Shown here piece by piece: positions 12,225 to 24,495 of a DNA stretch of 64,000 bases; within the stretch, counting starts at the first letter, position 1; each line of letters begins with the position of its first letter. Under the pieces are notes generated by a model, which saw only the letters and a program-made list of their open reading frames with translations, was not told the origin of the DNA and did no database searches. The position numbers and the translations under genes were made by a program. The DNA comes from Strongylocentrotus droebachiensis (lineage: Eukaryota > Echinodermata > Echinoidea > Camarodonta > Strongylocentrotidae): assembly GCA_035222895.1 (NCBI GenBank), contig JAVYIG010002739.1, positions 62,001 to 126,000 on the forward strand, written 5' to 3'.

Positions 12225-12370
12225 TATCATGTTCGAATACAAAAAGTGTGGTAGTTTGAAATTAATATCTTAAATAGAATACTATAAATGGAAGTTACTT
12301 AAAATAATTTTGTTTAACAAGCTGACATTAACTGGGATCTTTCAGATATAAATGAAGAAACTACCATGAA
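12225..12370 (+). repeat. dispersed repeat shared with 24335-24495
   Basis: ATGTTCGAATACAAA, then GTGTGGTAGTTTGAAAT, then CTTAAATAGAATACTATAAA, then AACAAGCTGACA appear in the same order at 24335-24495. It abuts the tandem array on its left. Confidence 0.75.
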
Positions 12371-14264
12371 TCGTGCGCTATCATTCTTTTCTACCATGAC
12401 TCACACAGCTTAGAAAAGAAAGCAAATGACAAGAACTCTATCTCTCTCTCTCAAGTTTACATTATTTATAACAGAAAACAAAAAGCCGAAAAGCATGTAA
12501 AAGCTTGTAAAAAAACGACATAATTGATAACCTTTTTTATCTCGGTGAAACTAAACTAAGAAACAAAGAATAGCATTCAGATACAGAAGGGCTACGTAAA
12601 TGATAGCATGATATAAACGCAGAACAGTTCTGTGGAAATTACCCCGCAAGCTCGGCGTTCCGGGAAGCCTTTTTTAGTGCCTCAAAACTTTAATGATTTC
12701 AATGTTAGGGTTTTTATGAAAAAAGATACTACAGAAATGGACAAACTAAAACATCATGCTGAAAACGAAAGGGAAGTCAAACTTAACAATCGTTTTTCCT
12801 CGTAAAAATCATTTTTTAAAGACTATTCCTCTCACGGTGTGGAAGCTTTTATCTCCCCTTCTAATCAATATCGATTAAAACGGAGAGTCGTAATCAACTA
12901 TGAAGTAACCTTTTAAAAAGAAAAAAAAACGACTTTTGTCTCATTTTAACGTGATGGGTTTATATTCACCCCAAAAAAGATTTTTTTTTAGATACTCCAG
13001 ATTATGTTTGAGTTAAACAAAAGAATAACCTTCCACATGGTTCTTCACATACAAATACGACTAAATATATCCATAAATGATATTCAAATCATTTGAACAA
13101 GAAATCATATCTGGATAAGCAATGATTATGCTCATCACGGCCTAAATTTTGAAGCAGAGAAATACAAAAATGAATGCCAAAATGGATATTTTACAACATA
13201 TGCCTTGACTTGACAAAGATAATATTGTCTGCCTTGGCTTGACACAGATGATATTAGCTATCTGGTCTTGACAAATATAATGTTAAACAGTGATGTGAAG
13301 TTAAAGGTGAAATTCAAAGAAAATCACAAATATGTCAACTAATGTATCACTAGAAACTGGTAAGCTAACATATGGCCATCGTACAAGTTTTAGGTCAACT
13401 ACATATCGGGTTATTTAAAAAATTACAAATACAACCACCTCCATAGCAGCTGGGATATACGAGAGATTCGCCGGAAAAATAACGATGTTTTAATGACGTC
13501 ACTATATGGACCAATAATGCCTAAGCAGACGACATCCCATAGAAAATGAACATAATTGCAAAGCTATTATTTCTCAAATTATAATGAGTTTCGTGTATAT
13601 TAATGTAATGGCATGTCAAACCATTCAAAAGGGGATATGACCCGATTCTGATAACTAAAATCTCTTGCTTGTCAATACACAGGATAGGGGTTAACTAACA
13701 ATCAAAGAAACCAGACTTTCAAACTGAAAGCCCCCCGGAATGATATTAAGGACGGCATTTGTTCCCTCTTGAAACGCCGAACATACCGCGGTGTGTGCAG
13801 CTGAATATACAATGACGTCTTATTTTGTTTACAAGCGACAGATTCCTTTATTTTTGTATCGCTGCATTTGTCATCAAAATAAAACCATGCGCGGGGTTTA
13901 GAGTGAGGCAATAGATTATTCATTTAGCCTGACGGTAGTGAAGTAAGATAAATAACTCAAGAGAAGATGAGAACACAGCTACTGAAAATGTGTGAGATGT
14001 CATGGGACATGGTCTGCTTGTGCAAATCATGTCCATACTGTGATCTCACACATCTCAGCAGCGTTCGGAGAGCTCTTCAAGTGCTGTGCCGGGGCTGTAT
14101 TTAAGCGTTTTGTAATTTATAATAATCATTACTTCGAATGTTTCCAAGGAATGAATTTTGGTAACCTTGTCGAATCAAAGTTTCAACTTTGCAAAAATGA
14201 AAGTAAAGTTAGTTTTTTAAATCAATGAATATCTACTTGAACCATTTATTTTAGTGTGTGTGTA
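12371..14264. other. non-coding; small minisatellite at 13195-13285
   Basis: Three diverged copies of about 34 bp built on GCCTTGACTTGACAAAGATA lie at 13200-13280. An imperfect inverted repeat (GTGTGAGATGTCATGGGACA against CATGTCC...ATCTCACAC) lies at 13988-14055. No gene recognised. Confidence 0.5.
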
Positions 14265-14654
14265 AGATATACAAACCCTTAACATCATTCTCACCTTTCA
14301 AACAAACAAAAATCGGTGTCATAATATTGACACGATTGCTATTCTCTCTCTTTTAAAAAGCCAATTTACTTTTATTTTCTCTCTTCAAAAGAGCATTAGC
14401 ATTTCCCTCATTTTAAAGATTGTTAAGATTAACGATGTCAAGCTTCGGTATATAAAAGGAACCACACGGACACCGCCATAATCTCCCGGTTTCGGAGTAC
14501 CGCGCGTAATACCATAATAGTCGTACATATAAATACAGTCATAGGAAGTCTGCATAAACATTTGCAGTGTACGTACATGCGTATCATTGAGCCAACGGGT
14601 ATTACGCCCCCGTGCGTATCTAGTTCGCAGGATGGTATAGATATCGCACGTCCG

Positions 14655-14902
14655 TAAACCCTGTCCAGACAATGTTGTTGTTCTCTCCTTGTAAAATGAC
14701 GCACTTGTGATAGACATACTTCCTGTTCTCTCTTTAAAAAGGGACCTTTCTTAGTCTTCGCTCTCAACTTGTTATCCAACAGTGTGCTGAAGTGAAATGA
14801 GTCTTATCATGATCATAATTATTTTCTCCGCCCTAGTTAACTCTTAAGAAGAAACAAAAAATGTCATAATGATCTTTCGTGTCACTCTCCTGCCTTTTAA
14901 TG
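14655..14902 (+). repeat. 245-bp direct repeat, copy 1
   Basis: From AAACCCTGTCCAGACAATGT to GTCACTCTCCTGCCTTT this is almost identical to 15084-15325. Two copies 429 bp apart indicate a recent tandem duplication compared with the decay around them. Confidence 0.9.
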
Positions 14903-15083
14903 TCTTGACCTTCAGAGGGAGCTATACAACATAAAGAGTTTATTATTTACAATTTCATAACTTTAGACTCGATTTCAACCGCGACGATGATCACTGAATA
15001 TTGTAGCGTCGCATATGCTTCCAATTTGTTCATTTGAACCAAATTCACGACCCAATACCAAAACTTTGTATTACCTTTAAACA
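14903..15083 (+). repeat. dispersed repeat shared with 25445-25620
   Basis: The segment runs GAGGGAGCTATACAACATAA, then CACTGAATATTGTA, then CGCATATGCTTCCAAT, then ACCAAAACTTTGTATTAC. The same blocks in the same order lie at 25445-25620. Confidence 0.85.
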
Positions 15084-15325
15084 AACCCTGTCCAGACAAT
15101 GTTGTTGTTCTCTCCTTGTAAAATGACGCACTTGTGATAGACATACTTCCTGTTTTCTCTTTAAAAAGGGACATTTCTTAGTCTTCGCTCTCAACTTGTT
15201 ATCCAACAGTGTGTTGAAGTGAAACGAGTCTTATCATGATCAAACCTATTTTCTCCGCCCTAGTTAACTCTTAAGAAGAAACAAAAAATGTCATAATGAT
15301 CTTTCGTGTCACTCTCCTGCCTTTA
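15084..15325 (+). repeat. 245-bp direct repeat, copy 2
   Basis: Second copy of the unit at 14655-14902, with only scattered substitutions. Confidence 0.9.
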
Positions 15326-15734
15326 TTCTTACCTTTAAAACATGCATGTTTTATAATTGCATACAGCTTCTGGTCTCTCATTTAAAGGGTCTATTATTTT
15401 TCTATCCGTTTATAAAAGTATGAACGAATAATACCCCTCGGCCAGACACTTTTGTTTGAATATCATCTCTTCTCCTCCTTAGCTAAGCTTAATCTTTCAC
15501 ACACCCATTGAAGGCAAATGTCTTTTTTGGTTCGCTTTTTTCAAGATCTATTTAAATTTGCCTTTAAAAAAAAATAGATTTGGAACATTATTGATATGTT
15601 TTTGTTCCCGGTCTCCTTTTATATAATGCATTTGTAACCTAGATATAATTCAATTTCTCTCTCTTTAGAAGCAACCTTTTTCCCGTCCATTTAAAAAGTC
15701 GAGAGCTATAGGAATTGCAGCATTCGTAATTTTA

Positions 15735-15873
15735 TACAAATATACCAAACTGAGAGAAAGAATAGTGGACATTATTTATCTAAGGAGGGACTGGCATAGC
15801 ACAAATTCCAGTCCCTCCGAAGATAAATAATTTCCGCTATTTTTACGAACTTAATGCTTGGTATACTTGTTTT
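15735..15873. repeat. palindromic element
   Basis: The inner arms 15771-15794 (ATTATTTATCTAAGGAGGGA...) and 15808-15831 pair over 24 bp with two mismatches. Outer arms TATACCAA and TTGGTATA keep the symmetry with a looser middle. Probably a small MITE or a hairpin-forming locus. Confidence 0.7.
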
Positions 15874-16012
15874 ATATCCCTTCTTGATGATCCGAACCAA
15901 TTAGTTACCAGCTGATCTGGATTAAGCGCTGTATAGCGCGGGGCTAAAGTACCGATGACTTACGCCGATACTGCAGGTGGCAATGGTAAGGGCAGTCCGT
16001 ATGATATGGTGA

Positions 16013-16215
16013 CCATAGTTTTTGCGTGACCTAAGTTCGCTAATCCTATCTCAAAAAATCGGTACGATTTCGAAAATCTGATATCACCAATAGAAAGAAA
16101 AATACAAAATTACCCAGAGATGGAATTTTCTCGGAATAAGGTATGAAATTATGAAAATATTGACAAAAGATCAGCGAATTTGGGCATTCATTTGCGTCCG
16201 TCCCGAAAAATGATT
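16013..16215 (+). repeat. dispersed repeat shared with 43430-43640
   Basis: GTGACCTAAGTTCGCTA, AATCTGATATCACCAAT, AATTACCCA and TATGAAATTATGAAAATATT occur in the same order in the 43430-43640 segment. No coding potential. Confidence 0.7.
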
Positions 16216-16741
16216 GACTAATACCGACAAGGGTTTGGAAATATTCAATTGAGAGCAGATACAAGAATCAAATGACATCTATTATACATGAAGTATAACA
16301 TTCAATGCTGTACCAAACATATTATGACAGGTAACAATGATATGTCCCCTGTCATCATCTAAATTCATTAATGGTTCCCATTCATTTCTGAAACCCATGT
16401 CAAATTTCAAAAAACTATTTAGCTAAAAGCTAGGCAATTTCTCTATATTCAAAGGTGACCAAGCGCCCACGTCAGTGTTATTATTTACTTTGCCTAGCCT
16501 TATTACCTCTTCTGCTTTTTTTTTAGTTGATGCCCCATTACAATTTGTGAGTAATACCTGACTGCAGTTATGCTCTTTATAGCTTGAAATATATATATAC
16601 ATTATTTCATGAATTTTCCTATTTTTAAGGGGGATAATAGTGCAATACAATCAATTTGAATTATGCTTTTAGACTAGATTTCATTAATTGGTCATGGCGA
16701 ATTATAATAGTGTAATGAAGAACAAATTATATGTAGTTAAA
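16216..16741. other. non-coding, no gene seen
   Basis: AT-rich, no recognisable feature. Confidence 0.4.
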
Positions 16742-18440
16742 TAGGATTTCAGAAGATCAATACAGATAATGCGAATGGAGAATGTGGGGAAAGTACTGAA
16801 CAACCAATAAAATATTTGGGAATATATGTCGGGAAAAATAAAAGGGAAAATGAACGTTTAATTTGGGATGACAAAATCGAAAAAATCCAAAATATATTGA
16901 AAGACTGGAAACAGAGAATATTAACGTTTTATGGTAAAGTGTTTGTTATTAAAGCCTTAATCATTTCACAAATTGTCTATACGGCAACGGTAGTACCTGC
17001 TCCTATTTTTGTTATTAAATCATTGAATAAAAGTATATATGCTTTTCTTTGGAGTTCAAAAAGAGAAAGAGTGAAAAGAAATGTCTGTATAAATAAACAG
17101 TTAGATGGTGGTCTTGATATGGTAGACATTGAATCGAAAATAAATTCTTTGTATTTATCTTGGATAAGCAAATTATTGGATGAACAAACTTGTAGATGGA
17201 AATCATTATTCAGATATTGGATTGACAGGATTGGATTTTTTCCAGATATTTTACGATATAACTTGAATAAGAAAGATATGAAAATGATGTGTATACAACA
17301 AGGACTATCAGAGTTTTATCAAAATCTTCTTGTTGCATGGTCAGAATTTAAATATCGAGGTTTAGTTGATGTAACAGAAATAGAAGAGGAGATATTATGG
17401 AAAAACAGCCATATTACATTCAAGAATTCTACATTATTGTTTTCAAAGTGGTACGTAGCTGGAATTTCTAAAGTAAAGCACGTAATATCAAATTGTATTT
17501 GGAAAAACTCGTTTATGTTAAATAGAAAAGTTGGTATTCATCAATTATTATTTGAGTTCGAATATGCAAAATTGAAGAAATGTTTCCCATGCGATTGGTT
17601 GAATAAATTATACGTTCGACAGAATGTTGAATTAATTAGTAAGCAAAACGATTCAAATTTAATTGAGGTAGCTACAGGAGATTTTGTTGATATATCTAGT
17701 TTCAAGACGAAACATTATTATTTATCCCTCCTGAAACAAAAACTTCAAAAACCAAATGTTACACGTTACTGGGAATATTACTGACTTGAACTTACCTGTT
17801 TCTTTTAAATGGCAGAATGTATTCAATTTTAAATTTCAACAAATAGGAAATAATATGATAAAGCAAGTTAATTTTAAAATATTGCATAACATATTTCCTT
17901 GAAAACTAAATTTATGCAGATGGCGTATAATGGAAAATGACCAGTGTGATATATGTAAAGAAACAGAAAATACTTTTCATGTCTTGTTAAAATTTAACAA
18001 GGTTAGAGTTTTTTGGAAAATTATTGAAAACTTATATTATAATTACTTTCATGAACAAATAAAAATTAATGAAAAAGCGTTAGTAATAGGTTATTTTATT
18101 GAAAAAAATGGGAAAATTCGTGATAAACTTCTTGTTAATTTTAGGACAATACATAATATACATAATGCATATTAAACTTCGGTGTGATGGAAAAGAGTAC
18201 AATAGTAAAAGTCTGTTCATTAATTTCAAATTAAAACTACGATATTACATAGCAAATAAACAGAGTTTTCTATTAACGAAACACAAAGACATTTTTCAAG
18301 AAATGTTAAGGTTATAACTATTTATTTAAATGCTTTGTCTTTTTTTTATTATGTTAAAATGTAAAATGATGTAAATATATATGAAATGTGAAATATGTGA
18401 AATAAAACACCTCGGTATTAAAGAGGACAAGAAAAAAAAA
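16742..18440 (+). pseudogene. LINE C-terminal region, L1/Tx1-like, with poly(A)
   Basis: The long frame 16816-17784 gives the post-polymerase domain of an L1/Tx1-type protein: IKYLGIYVGKNK, then LKDWKQRILTFYGKVFVIKA, then SIYAFLWSSKRERVKRNVCI and LDGGLDMVDIESKINSLYLS. After a stop at 17782 the sequence continues into the zinc-knuckle tail WRIMENDQCDICKETENTFH at about 17920 (C-x2-C then His), followed by VFWKIIENLYYN. The 3' UTR runs to an A-rich tail at about 18431-18440. Missing RT core plus frame breaks mark a 5'-truncated, inactive copy. The long surviving 322-codon frame suggests it is younger than its neighbours. Confidence 0.8.
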
Positions 18441-18589
18441 ATTGTTAATCCAATGCAAGTACCTTGCAACAATATGATACAAATATTGATCAAATTACAA
18501 TAAATTGTAAGTGTTGTACCGAAAATCAATTCGTTGATATGGTCTGTGGTTCAGAGAGTAAATAACTTGCTTTAATTCACTTGAATATT

Positions 18590-21416
18590 CGTATTATGTG
18601 AAAGAATTTTGAAAAGTTCAGTGTTTTCACCAAGCGTATTAGCTTAGGATTCACAGCAATAGGTGTTTCTGAGACCTGGTTTCCTACTGAAGTTGATACT
18701 AGCTTATATTTAATACCAGGTTATAATTTGGTTTCTAATAATAGACGAGATAAAAGAGGTGGAGGGGTGGCTTTATACATTCCATCCGTGATGGATTACC
18801 AAATATGTCATGAGCTTACCATTATAAATGAGTATTATAAACTATATTTGTTGATGTTTTCATACCAAGAAAGCGTAATGTTGTTTCATGTGTCGTTTAT
18901 AGGCCGCCACAAAGTAATCTAAATCTCTTTATAGACAAAGTACACAATATTCTGTCAAATCCACTACTTAAAGGGATAGTTGAGTTCTGTTTTCAGACCG
19001 CAAATGCCTTCAAAGTGCATGGTTATTGTTCTTATTCTTATCTATGACATTTCTCGTGCTCTTTTAGAACCTAAAATTGCTATGAAGGTAAATTTAGACC
19101 CCAAAATGGGTGAAATTTAGCCAATACAAGCAAACCAATTCAGCTCCACTTTAAAAAAAACACGGTGACCGCATTTAATTAAAATAATACATGAACCGTA
19201 TGGTTGTGCGTAATATAAGCAACACGAAAATGCCAACAAAAAAGCCAACATCGGCATTGGCTGAAATACGACGTACAGGGCGTTATTTCGTTTTTTCAAC
19301 TTTTTGTAACAGTTTTTTAAATTTGTCAATATATCTAATATTTGTGGTGGTACACAAGTATTTTAGAAATCATTATATTTCAGCCGTCTCTGAACCGATT
19401 TTGATCAAACAAAGATGATTTTGTCATTTAAATATTATGTTCTTTCAAATTTGACACTCAGTTTTTCATTATCTCATAAAAAAATTATTTTGTGTAGCGC
19501 CCTCTGCAACAGAACTCAACTATCCCTTTAATAACAAGACAATTTTTTCTTATGGGTGATTATAATCTGAACTTGCTCATTTGCGATGGAAATAGCTGTA
19601 TTGATGACTTTCGAATCTGTTGGTGTCCTTTTCCTTGATGCCTTTAATCACTAAACCTACAAGAGTGTATAATAATTATTCTACCCCATTGACAATATCT
19701 TCACTAATTTTCAACCCTTTCCAGATGCTGGCATCATAATTTCTGATCTATCTGACCATTTTCCTATTTATGCCAAGATGCCATTAAGCAAACCCTCTTT
19801 CATTACTAGGCAAAATAAACATGTTCGTATGAGCAATCCCGTACATATTGCAAAGCTTAAGGAAGCCCTAATTGCAACTGACTGGAGTGATGTTTTACTT
19901 GATCAAAATGTTGATAGCTCTTTTGATAACCTCTTTAGAAAATGGATATTGCTGTATGATGAGAATATACCTATATGTAAAAGGGATAGCGGAAATCAAA
20001 GGAAGATCCCCCGAATGCCATGTGTTACAAGATCGCTATCGAAATCGATCAGTAAGAAAAATAAGCTATATTATAAATACAAGACAACTAAATCAGAACA
20101 GTCACGCTCGAATTACACTAAATATCGGAACACCTTAACTACAACCAACATTACGTGCTCCAATTTTTTTTTTACTATAACCACTAAGTTTCAAGCAACA
20201 TTGAATGATATAAATAGGAACATGGAAGGTAATCAAAAATGTTTTTAAAAGCAACAATAAAACATCCAGCATAATATCTTTGCAAATTGATGGAAAATTA
20301 GTAGACGATACAAATTCTATTGTTGAAAAGTTCAATAATTATTTTTGTATTATTGGTCCGAATTTGTCGGAGGGTATTCAAAATTGTGATAAATCATTCC
20401 ATGACTTCTTAAAAGAACATAACCAGCAAATCTCTAAAACCACAATTAGATAAGCTATTCTTGGCTCAAAAGAGGGTAATACCCAAATCTGTAATGCTGA
20501 CTTTCGTGCTCATATAAATCCTCTTGTTTATCATCATAGTATTTTAAAGGTAGAATATATTTATCATATGCAATTGGGTACCTTAATGTATGATCTGAAC
20601 TCAAGTTTACTGCCACTGGCATTGGCCAAGATTTTCAAGAAAAACAATCAAATTCACAATTATGCCACAAGAAGTGCTTCTGCATTCTACTTACTCCATG
20701 CGAGGACAAAGTTTACTCTCAACACTTTATTTTGCACTGGACCAAGGTTTTGGAACACTCTTGACTCAAGCATTAGCAATTCTGTCAGTATATTTGTCTT
20801 CAAACGTAAACTGAAGTTGTACTTATTGAATAATTTTAAATGATTAGTTGATTCTTAATGTATGCTATCGTGATTTATGTTTGAACTTAATCCATTCCTC
20901 AATTTACTACTGTATAGCAACTGCCGACTTACCTTTTCCTTTCCTTTTCTCGCCTGTACCTAGCTTTCAGGTTACAGTGAAAGTGTGTCCATTTTTCTTT
21001 CTCCCCCCCCCCCCCCATCTCTCGAGCTCTTAGGCTCTCTCTCTCCCTCTCCCGTCCTCTCCCTCTCCATTTCTCCATCCCACGTTATTATCACTCTTAT
21101 CGCCCCCTTTTTTACATAGTCTCTTCTCTCCAGCCTTTTGTATTACTTAGTTTAGCCATGTTTATAAGCATATGGTTATAGTTAATAGTTATTTGATTTT
21201 AGTACTTTAGCGCCTTTGGTGACCATTTCTTGTATTAATACTGACCTCTACAAGCTAAGCTTTAATTAGGTCTCCTAGTATTTGTTTCTCTCACTTAAAT
21301 GCATTATATGAACTTGATCCTCATAAGTGTTCCTTTTATATACTCTACATGCTATAAATTTGTTAAATCGTTTTACATTTACAAGAAAGACAAAATAAAC
21401 TTGAACTTGAACTTAT
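18590..21416 (+). pseudogene. internally deleted CR1-like LINE
   Basis: An APE-type endonuclease begins at about 18635 (LGFTAIGVSETWF, then RRDKRGGGVALYIPS). It continues in another frame (VVSCVVYRPPQSNLNLFIDK), is interrupted by the MITE at 18972-19527, and resumes with FLMGDYNLNLL and the catalytic-loop motif SDLSDHFPIYAKMPL at about 19745. The linker to the reverse transcriptase follows (to about 20460, with KFNNYFCIIGPNLSEGI). The polymerase itself is missing: at about 20465-20560 the sequence jumps to the protein's extreme C-terminus (IHNYATRSASAFYLLHARTK, then GPRFWNTLDSSI). The 3' end at 21395-21416 is a CTTGAA hexamer repeat, as in other LINE tails of this window. Confidence 0.85.
18972..19527. 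mobile_element. MITE with 20-bp perfect ends, TTAA flanks
   Basis: Perfect 20-bp terminal inverted repeats: AGGGATAGTTGAGTTCTGTT at 18972-18991 and its complement at 19508-19527. TTAA lies directly outside both ends (18968-18971 and 19528-19531). Removing the insert and one TTAA rejoins the LINE endonuclease in the same frame (NPLL to NNK), which supports this as the insertion boundary. TTAA duplication is typical of piggyBac-type elements, but the same bases can be read as a TA duplication with AA ends (Tc1/mariner-type). No transposase inside. Confidence 0.9.
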
Positions 21417-21824
21417 TCTTTATAGTGAAATTATCCGGTTCGATTTGTTTTCCGGATAATCGCCTATAAACGGGAATGAGCAGTTTATATCTACGTGTAT
21501 TATCCTGATACATATACATTGCTGCGATTTAGCCAGTTAAAAGGCCGTGAATAAAAGTTCATCGAGCTTTAGCTTGAAGTCACTGCAAAGTAATGGGGGA
21601 CTGCAAGGTCATTCTGGGATTTTAGTGTCGGGGTCATATATTCCGATTCTGTGATCATTCCGATTTCCTGTTTCTCTCCGCTATGTGCACTCTATGGGAA
21701 CAGCGTGAGTTTCTACATGTTCATGCACTTACGTTATCTGGTTTGCTTCCCCTAAAATATCCTTCTAAAAGAAGGGTTTTTACACCCCCAAGAAGAAGGA
21801 TTTTTGTTTTTTTAATTCTCACGG
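21417..21824. other. non-coding, no gene seen
   Basis: A small inverted AAGAAGGGTTTTTACACCCCC/AAGAAGAAGG feature near 21770-21800. No gene. Confidence 0.35.
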
Positions 21825-22100
21825 TCTAATTCTCCAAAGACAAGAATGAACTTGTGACACCTGAATTTTAGTAGAGCGAGATAACAAAATAAAGAGATAA
21901 AATCTTGTTGGGGGTGTAAACTCTTTATTGTTATTACTTGAACTTTGCATGGTAATGATGTTGGTAAACGAGGTGAAGATCAATGATTAACATAACGCAT
22001 ATTTGAAAAACTAAATACTGATCATAACGACCACAGGAGCACACGAGAAAAGCTCTTTTAGTTTCATTTTTATCTGTTATTCTTTATAAATCCTGGCCTG
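21825..22100 (+). repeat. single unit of the 11.4-12.2 kb tandem family
   Basis: TCTCCAAAGACAAGAATGAA, then CTTGTGACACCTGAATTTTA, then AGAGCGAGATAACAA, TTATTACTTGAACTTTGC and GGTAATGATGTTGG match the units at 11600-12200. Confidence 0.8.
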
Positions 22101-22790
22101 ACAACAAATATTATAGGCAGTTTTTATGAGATAGATATTTGATATAAGATGAACAAATATATTGATATACAAATTTTGGCGAATATTTATGATATCTCAC
22201 TTTGCTAGAAGATAACGTTGGTAATGAGAAGACAAACACTAATAATTTACGTAGTATTTACATTTGATGCCGACGTCAGCAAAAACATCAAACATGACAT
22301 CCGCAGTAAATGCACAAAGGCGTTCGGATTACTCTCCTGGTTGACTTTGACCAGTATCTCATTGCAAGGCTCACAGACTCATTACATCAATAGCTTTCTT
22401 TGACAAGGATTGTCTTAGGTAAGAAGCCATTTGAATAATTATTTCAAATCATTTAAAGAAGAATTTCAAGGTAGAATTAACTTTTGTTGTTTTGTATGCA
22501 TGCTATACACTCCATTGCTATTATGTTGCAGTTCTCTTCTTTTCTCTCTCCAAGCTCGCTATCCCCTTCTCCTCCTTGCCTTTACCTTTCTCCCTTTCTT
22601 CTATTCATAATGTATATGATGTATTTGTGTATCCGGGCGTACCCTTTACAGGCTTTGTTTATCGGGAATCGCGCCTTTTTTCTCGTAATACAAGATCTTA
22701 AATTATATTTATGTTCCTACGTATAAATTGTATTGTTTGAACAGATGTAAAATATGTTGTCAGATTGAATGGAAGAAAATAAGTGTTCAT
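22101..22790. other. non-coding, possibly a decayed LINE 3' UTR
   Basis: No protein domain recognised. The stretch ends in the LINE-like tail at 22791-22815. Confidence 0.35.
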
Positions 22791-22815
22791 TTGAATTGAA
22801 TTGAATTGAATATTT
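22791..22815 (+). repeat. LINE-type 3' tail (TTGAA)n
   Basis: TTTGAATTGAATTGAATTGA repeat after an AAATAAG-type sequence. The layout resembles the CTTGAA-repeat tails at 21395, 38255 and 62386, so it probably marks the 3' end of a short LINE remnant. Confidence 0.5.
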
Positions 22816-24334
22816 TGCGTTGTTTATGATGTTTTTTTGAAACATGTTTTTAACACAATCGCAACAAAAACATGTATTTTGGCGTTATTAGACATTGTCC
22901 TTTTGTAAAAATATTTGCAAACGAGATGTGTCCAAAACAATGCGAAGGATTTTTGAACGGCAAAATTAAAAAAGAAAAACCCTCCCCGGTGATATTGGGT
23001 AGGTATTTTTTTAGTTGTAGCTGCTAAATTTCAGAAGAATATTATGAGTTAAACTCATAGATTTTTGGAAAAATGTACCCCTTTTCAAATGTTACAGAGG
23101 GAGCCCTTACACATTAACTGCATACCTTTCTCTTTAGCATTTCGCGACAAAATTTTCCATTTTTAGTAATTCGAACTCATTATTTCCTGGTGGGGCCATC
23201 GCTGACAACATTTGGATTGATAAATGTTTCTTCTTTAAATTGCCATGAAAATGTATTTAACAAATCTTTTAAGAAAATAAAGCGAAAGAGATTATTCCAA
23301 AAAGGTTATGAGGTAAATTTTGAGTCATTCTTTCAACTAATTTATAATCAAATCATCATGACCAGAAATGTAATGAAACATTGTTTTAAAAGATTGATTG
23401 TATAATATCTATTCTCAGAAGATCGATTGGTATTGCTTTTCATGCATGCCCAATATATTTCTACACATAATTCAATTTATTTCATATGGCACGTTGCTTC
23501 TATTCTGATACTAAAGAAACAACATAAAATCAACTTGCCGTTTCAACCAATTTTGTATCAAGAACCGACGTTTATTCGTTAGCTGGATATGAAACGCTCA
23601 AGCACAAGTGTAAACTGATGCTATTCAACGCGCTTTCTTTGGACATTTACAAAAAATGCTGCGTATTACCTAAAATGATCGTTACTTTGTAGTTGTTGTT
23701 CGATCTTTTTTTAAATCCACAGGACCCTTCGGTGATCCTTTTATAAGATAGCCTATACAATTGCATTGAAATTGACCCAGTACTGTAACAAAAAAGTTGT
23801 TAATACAAATGTCATTGCATATCTGGAAACATCCTGTATTATATGTGCGTGGTTAAAACATATATTTCAAATGAAATTATCCGACGCTTAGAACACCAAT
23901 GCTTAACCACCAGACCACGGAGACCAAATACTTTGTACCGGTTTGTAATGAATCCTTTGTAGAAAACAGGCGAGTTATTGAACAATGACAAGCTGCGTGC
24001 CTCAGTTGTATTTATCATAAAGTGAAATAAATTTGATAAAGAAAAAAGTTTGGTGCCTCTTTTGGACATTAATACACAATTCTGTGAAATGAAAATGGGA
24101 AAATGACCATGTATTAACTATTAATATCATAACTTCCTGAAAGTTAATCTCACCCGTTTATCCTGTATGAGTTCTTTTCTTGAATAAGATATTGCAAGAG
24201 CAACACCAGCTTCAGTTTCCTCGACTCTTGTTGCAAAGAAATTTCCCTCTCAACAATTGTTTTCTAGACCATTGATAAGGTCTTTTATCGCGGTCTAGTT
24301 TCCTCTATAGGCTTTCATAAAGATTACCTAAATA
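22816..24334. other. non-coding, no gene seen
   Basis: AT-rich, with scattered short frames and no recognisable domain. Confidence 0.4.
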
Positions 24335-24495
24335 ATTATAATGTTCGAATACAAATCATGTGGTATTTTGAAATCAAGATCTTAAATATAATACTATAAA
24401 TGAAAAATACTTTTTTTTAAAGATTTTGTCGAACAAGCTGACAAGAAGTGTGCTTTTTAAGATATCGATACAAAAACTATCATAAGTGTTTTTTT
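24335..24495 (+). repeat. dispersed repeat shared with 12225-12370
   Basis: ATGTTCGAATACAAA, CTTAAATATAATACTATAAA and AACAAGCTGACA in the same order as at 12225. Confidence 0.75.

Larger units (their letters stand above)
14265..15700 (+). repeat. degenerate array of CTCTCYTTTAAAA-type motif
   Basis: A short motif resembling TTCTCTCTTTTAAAAAG recurs at irregular 30-60-bp steps (near 14345, 14377, 14681, 14727, 15110, 15157, 15371, 15603 and 15655). The start matches 26555-26700 and parts match 28875-28970. This suggests an ancient satellite-like or transposon-internal array. Confidence 0.55.

Noticed and set aside
14385..14779. Two overlapping minus-strand frames of about 110 codons
   Set aside because: They overlap each other in different frames, lie over the 245-bp repeat unit and show no domain; the repeat copy at 15084 does not keep the same frame open to the same extent.
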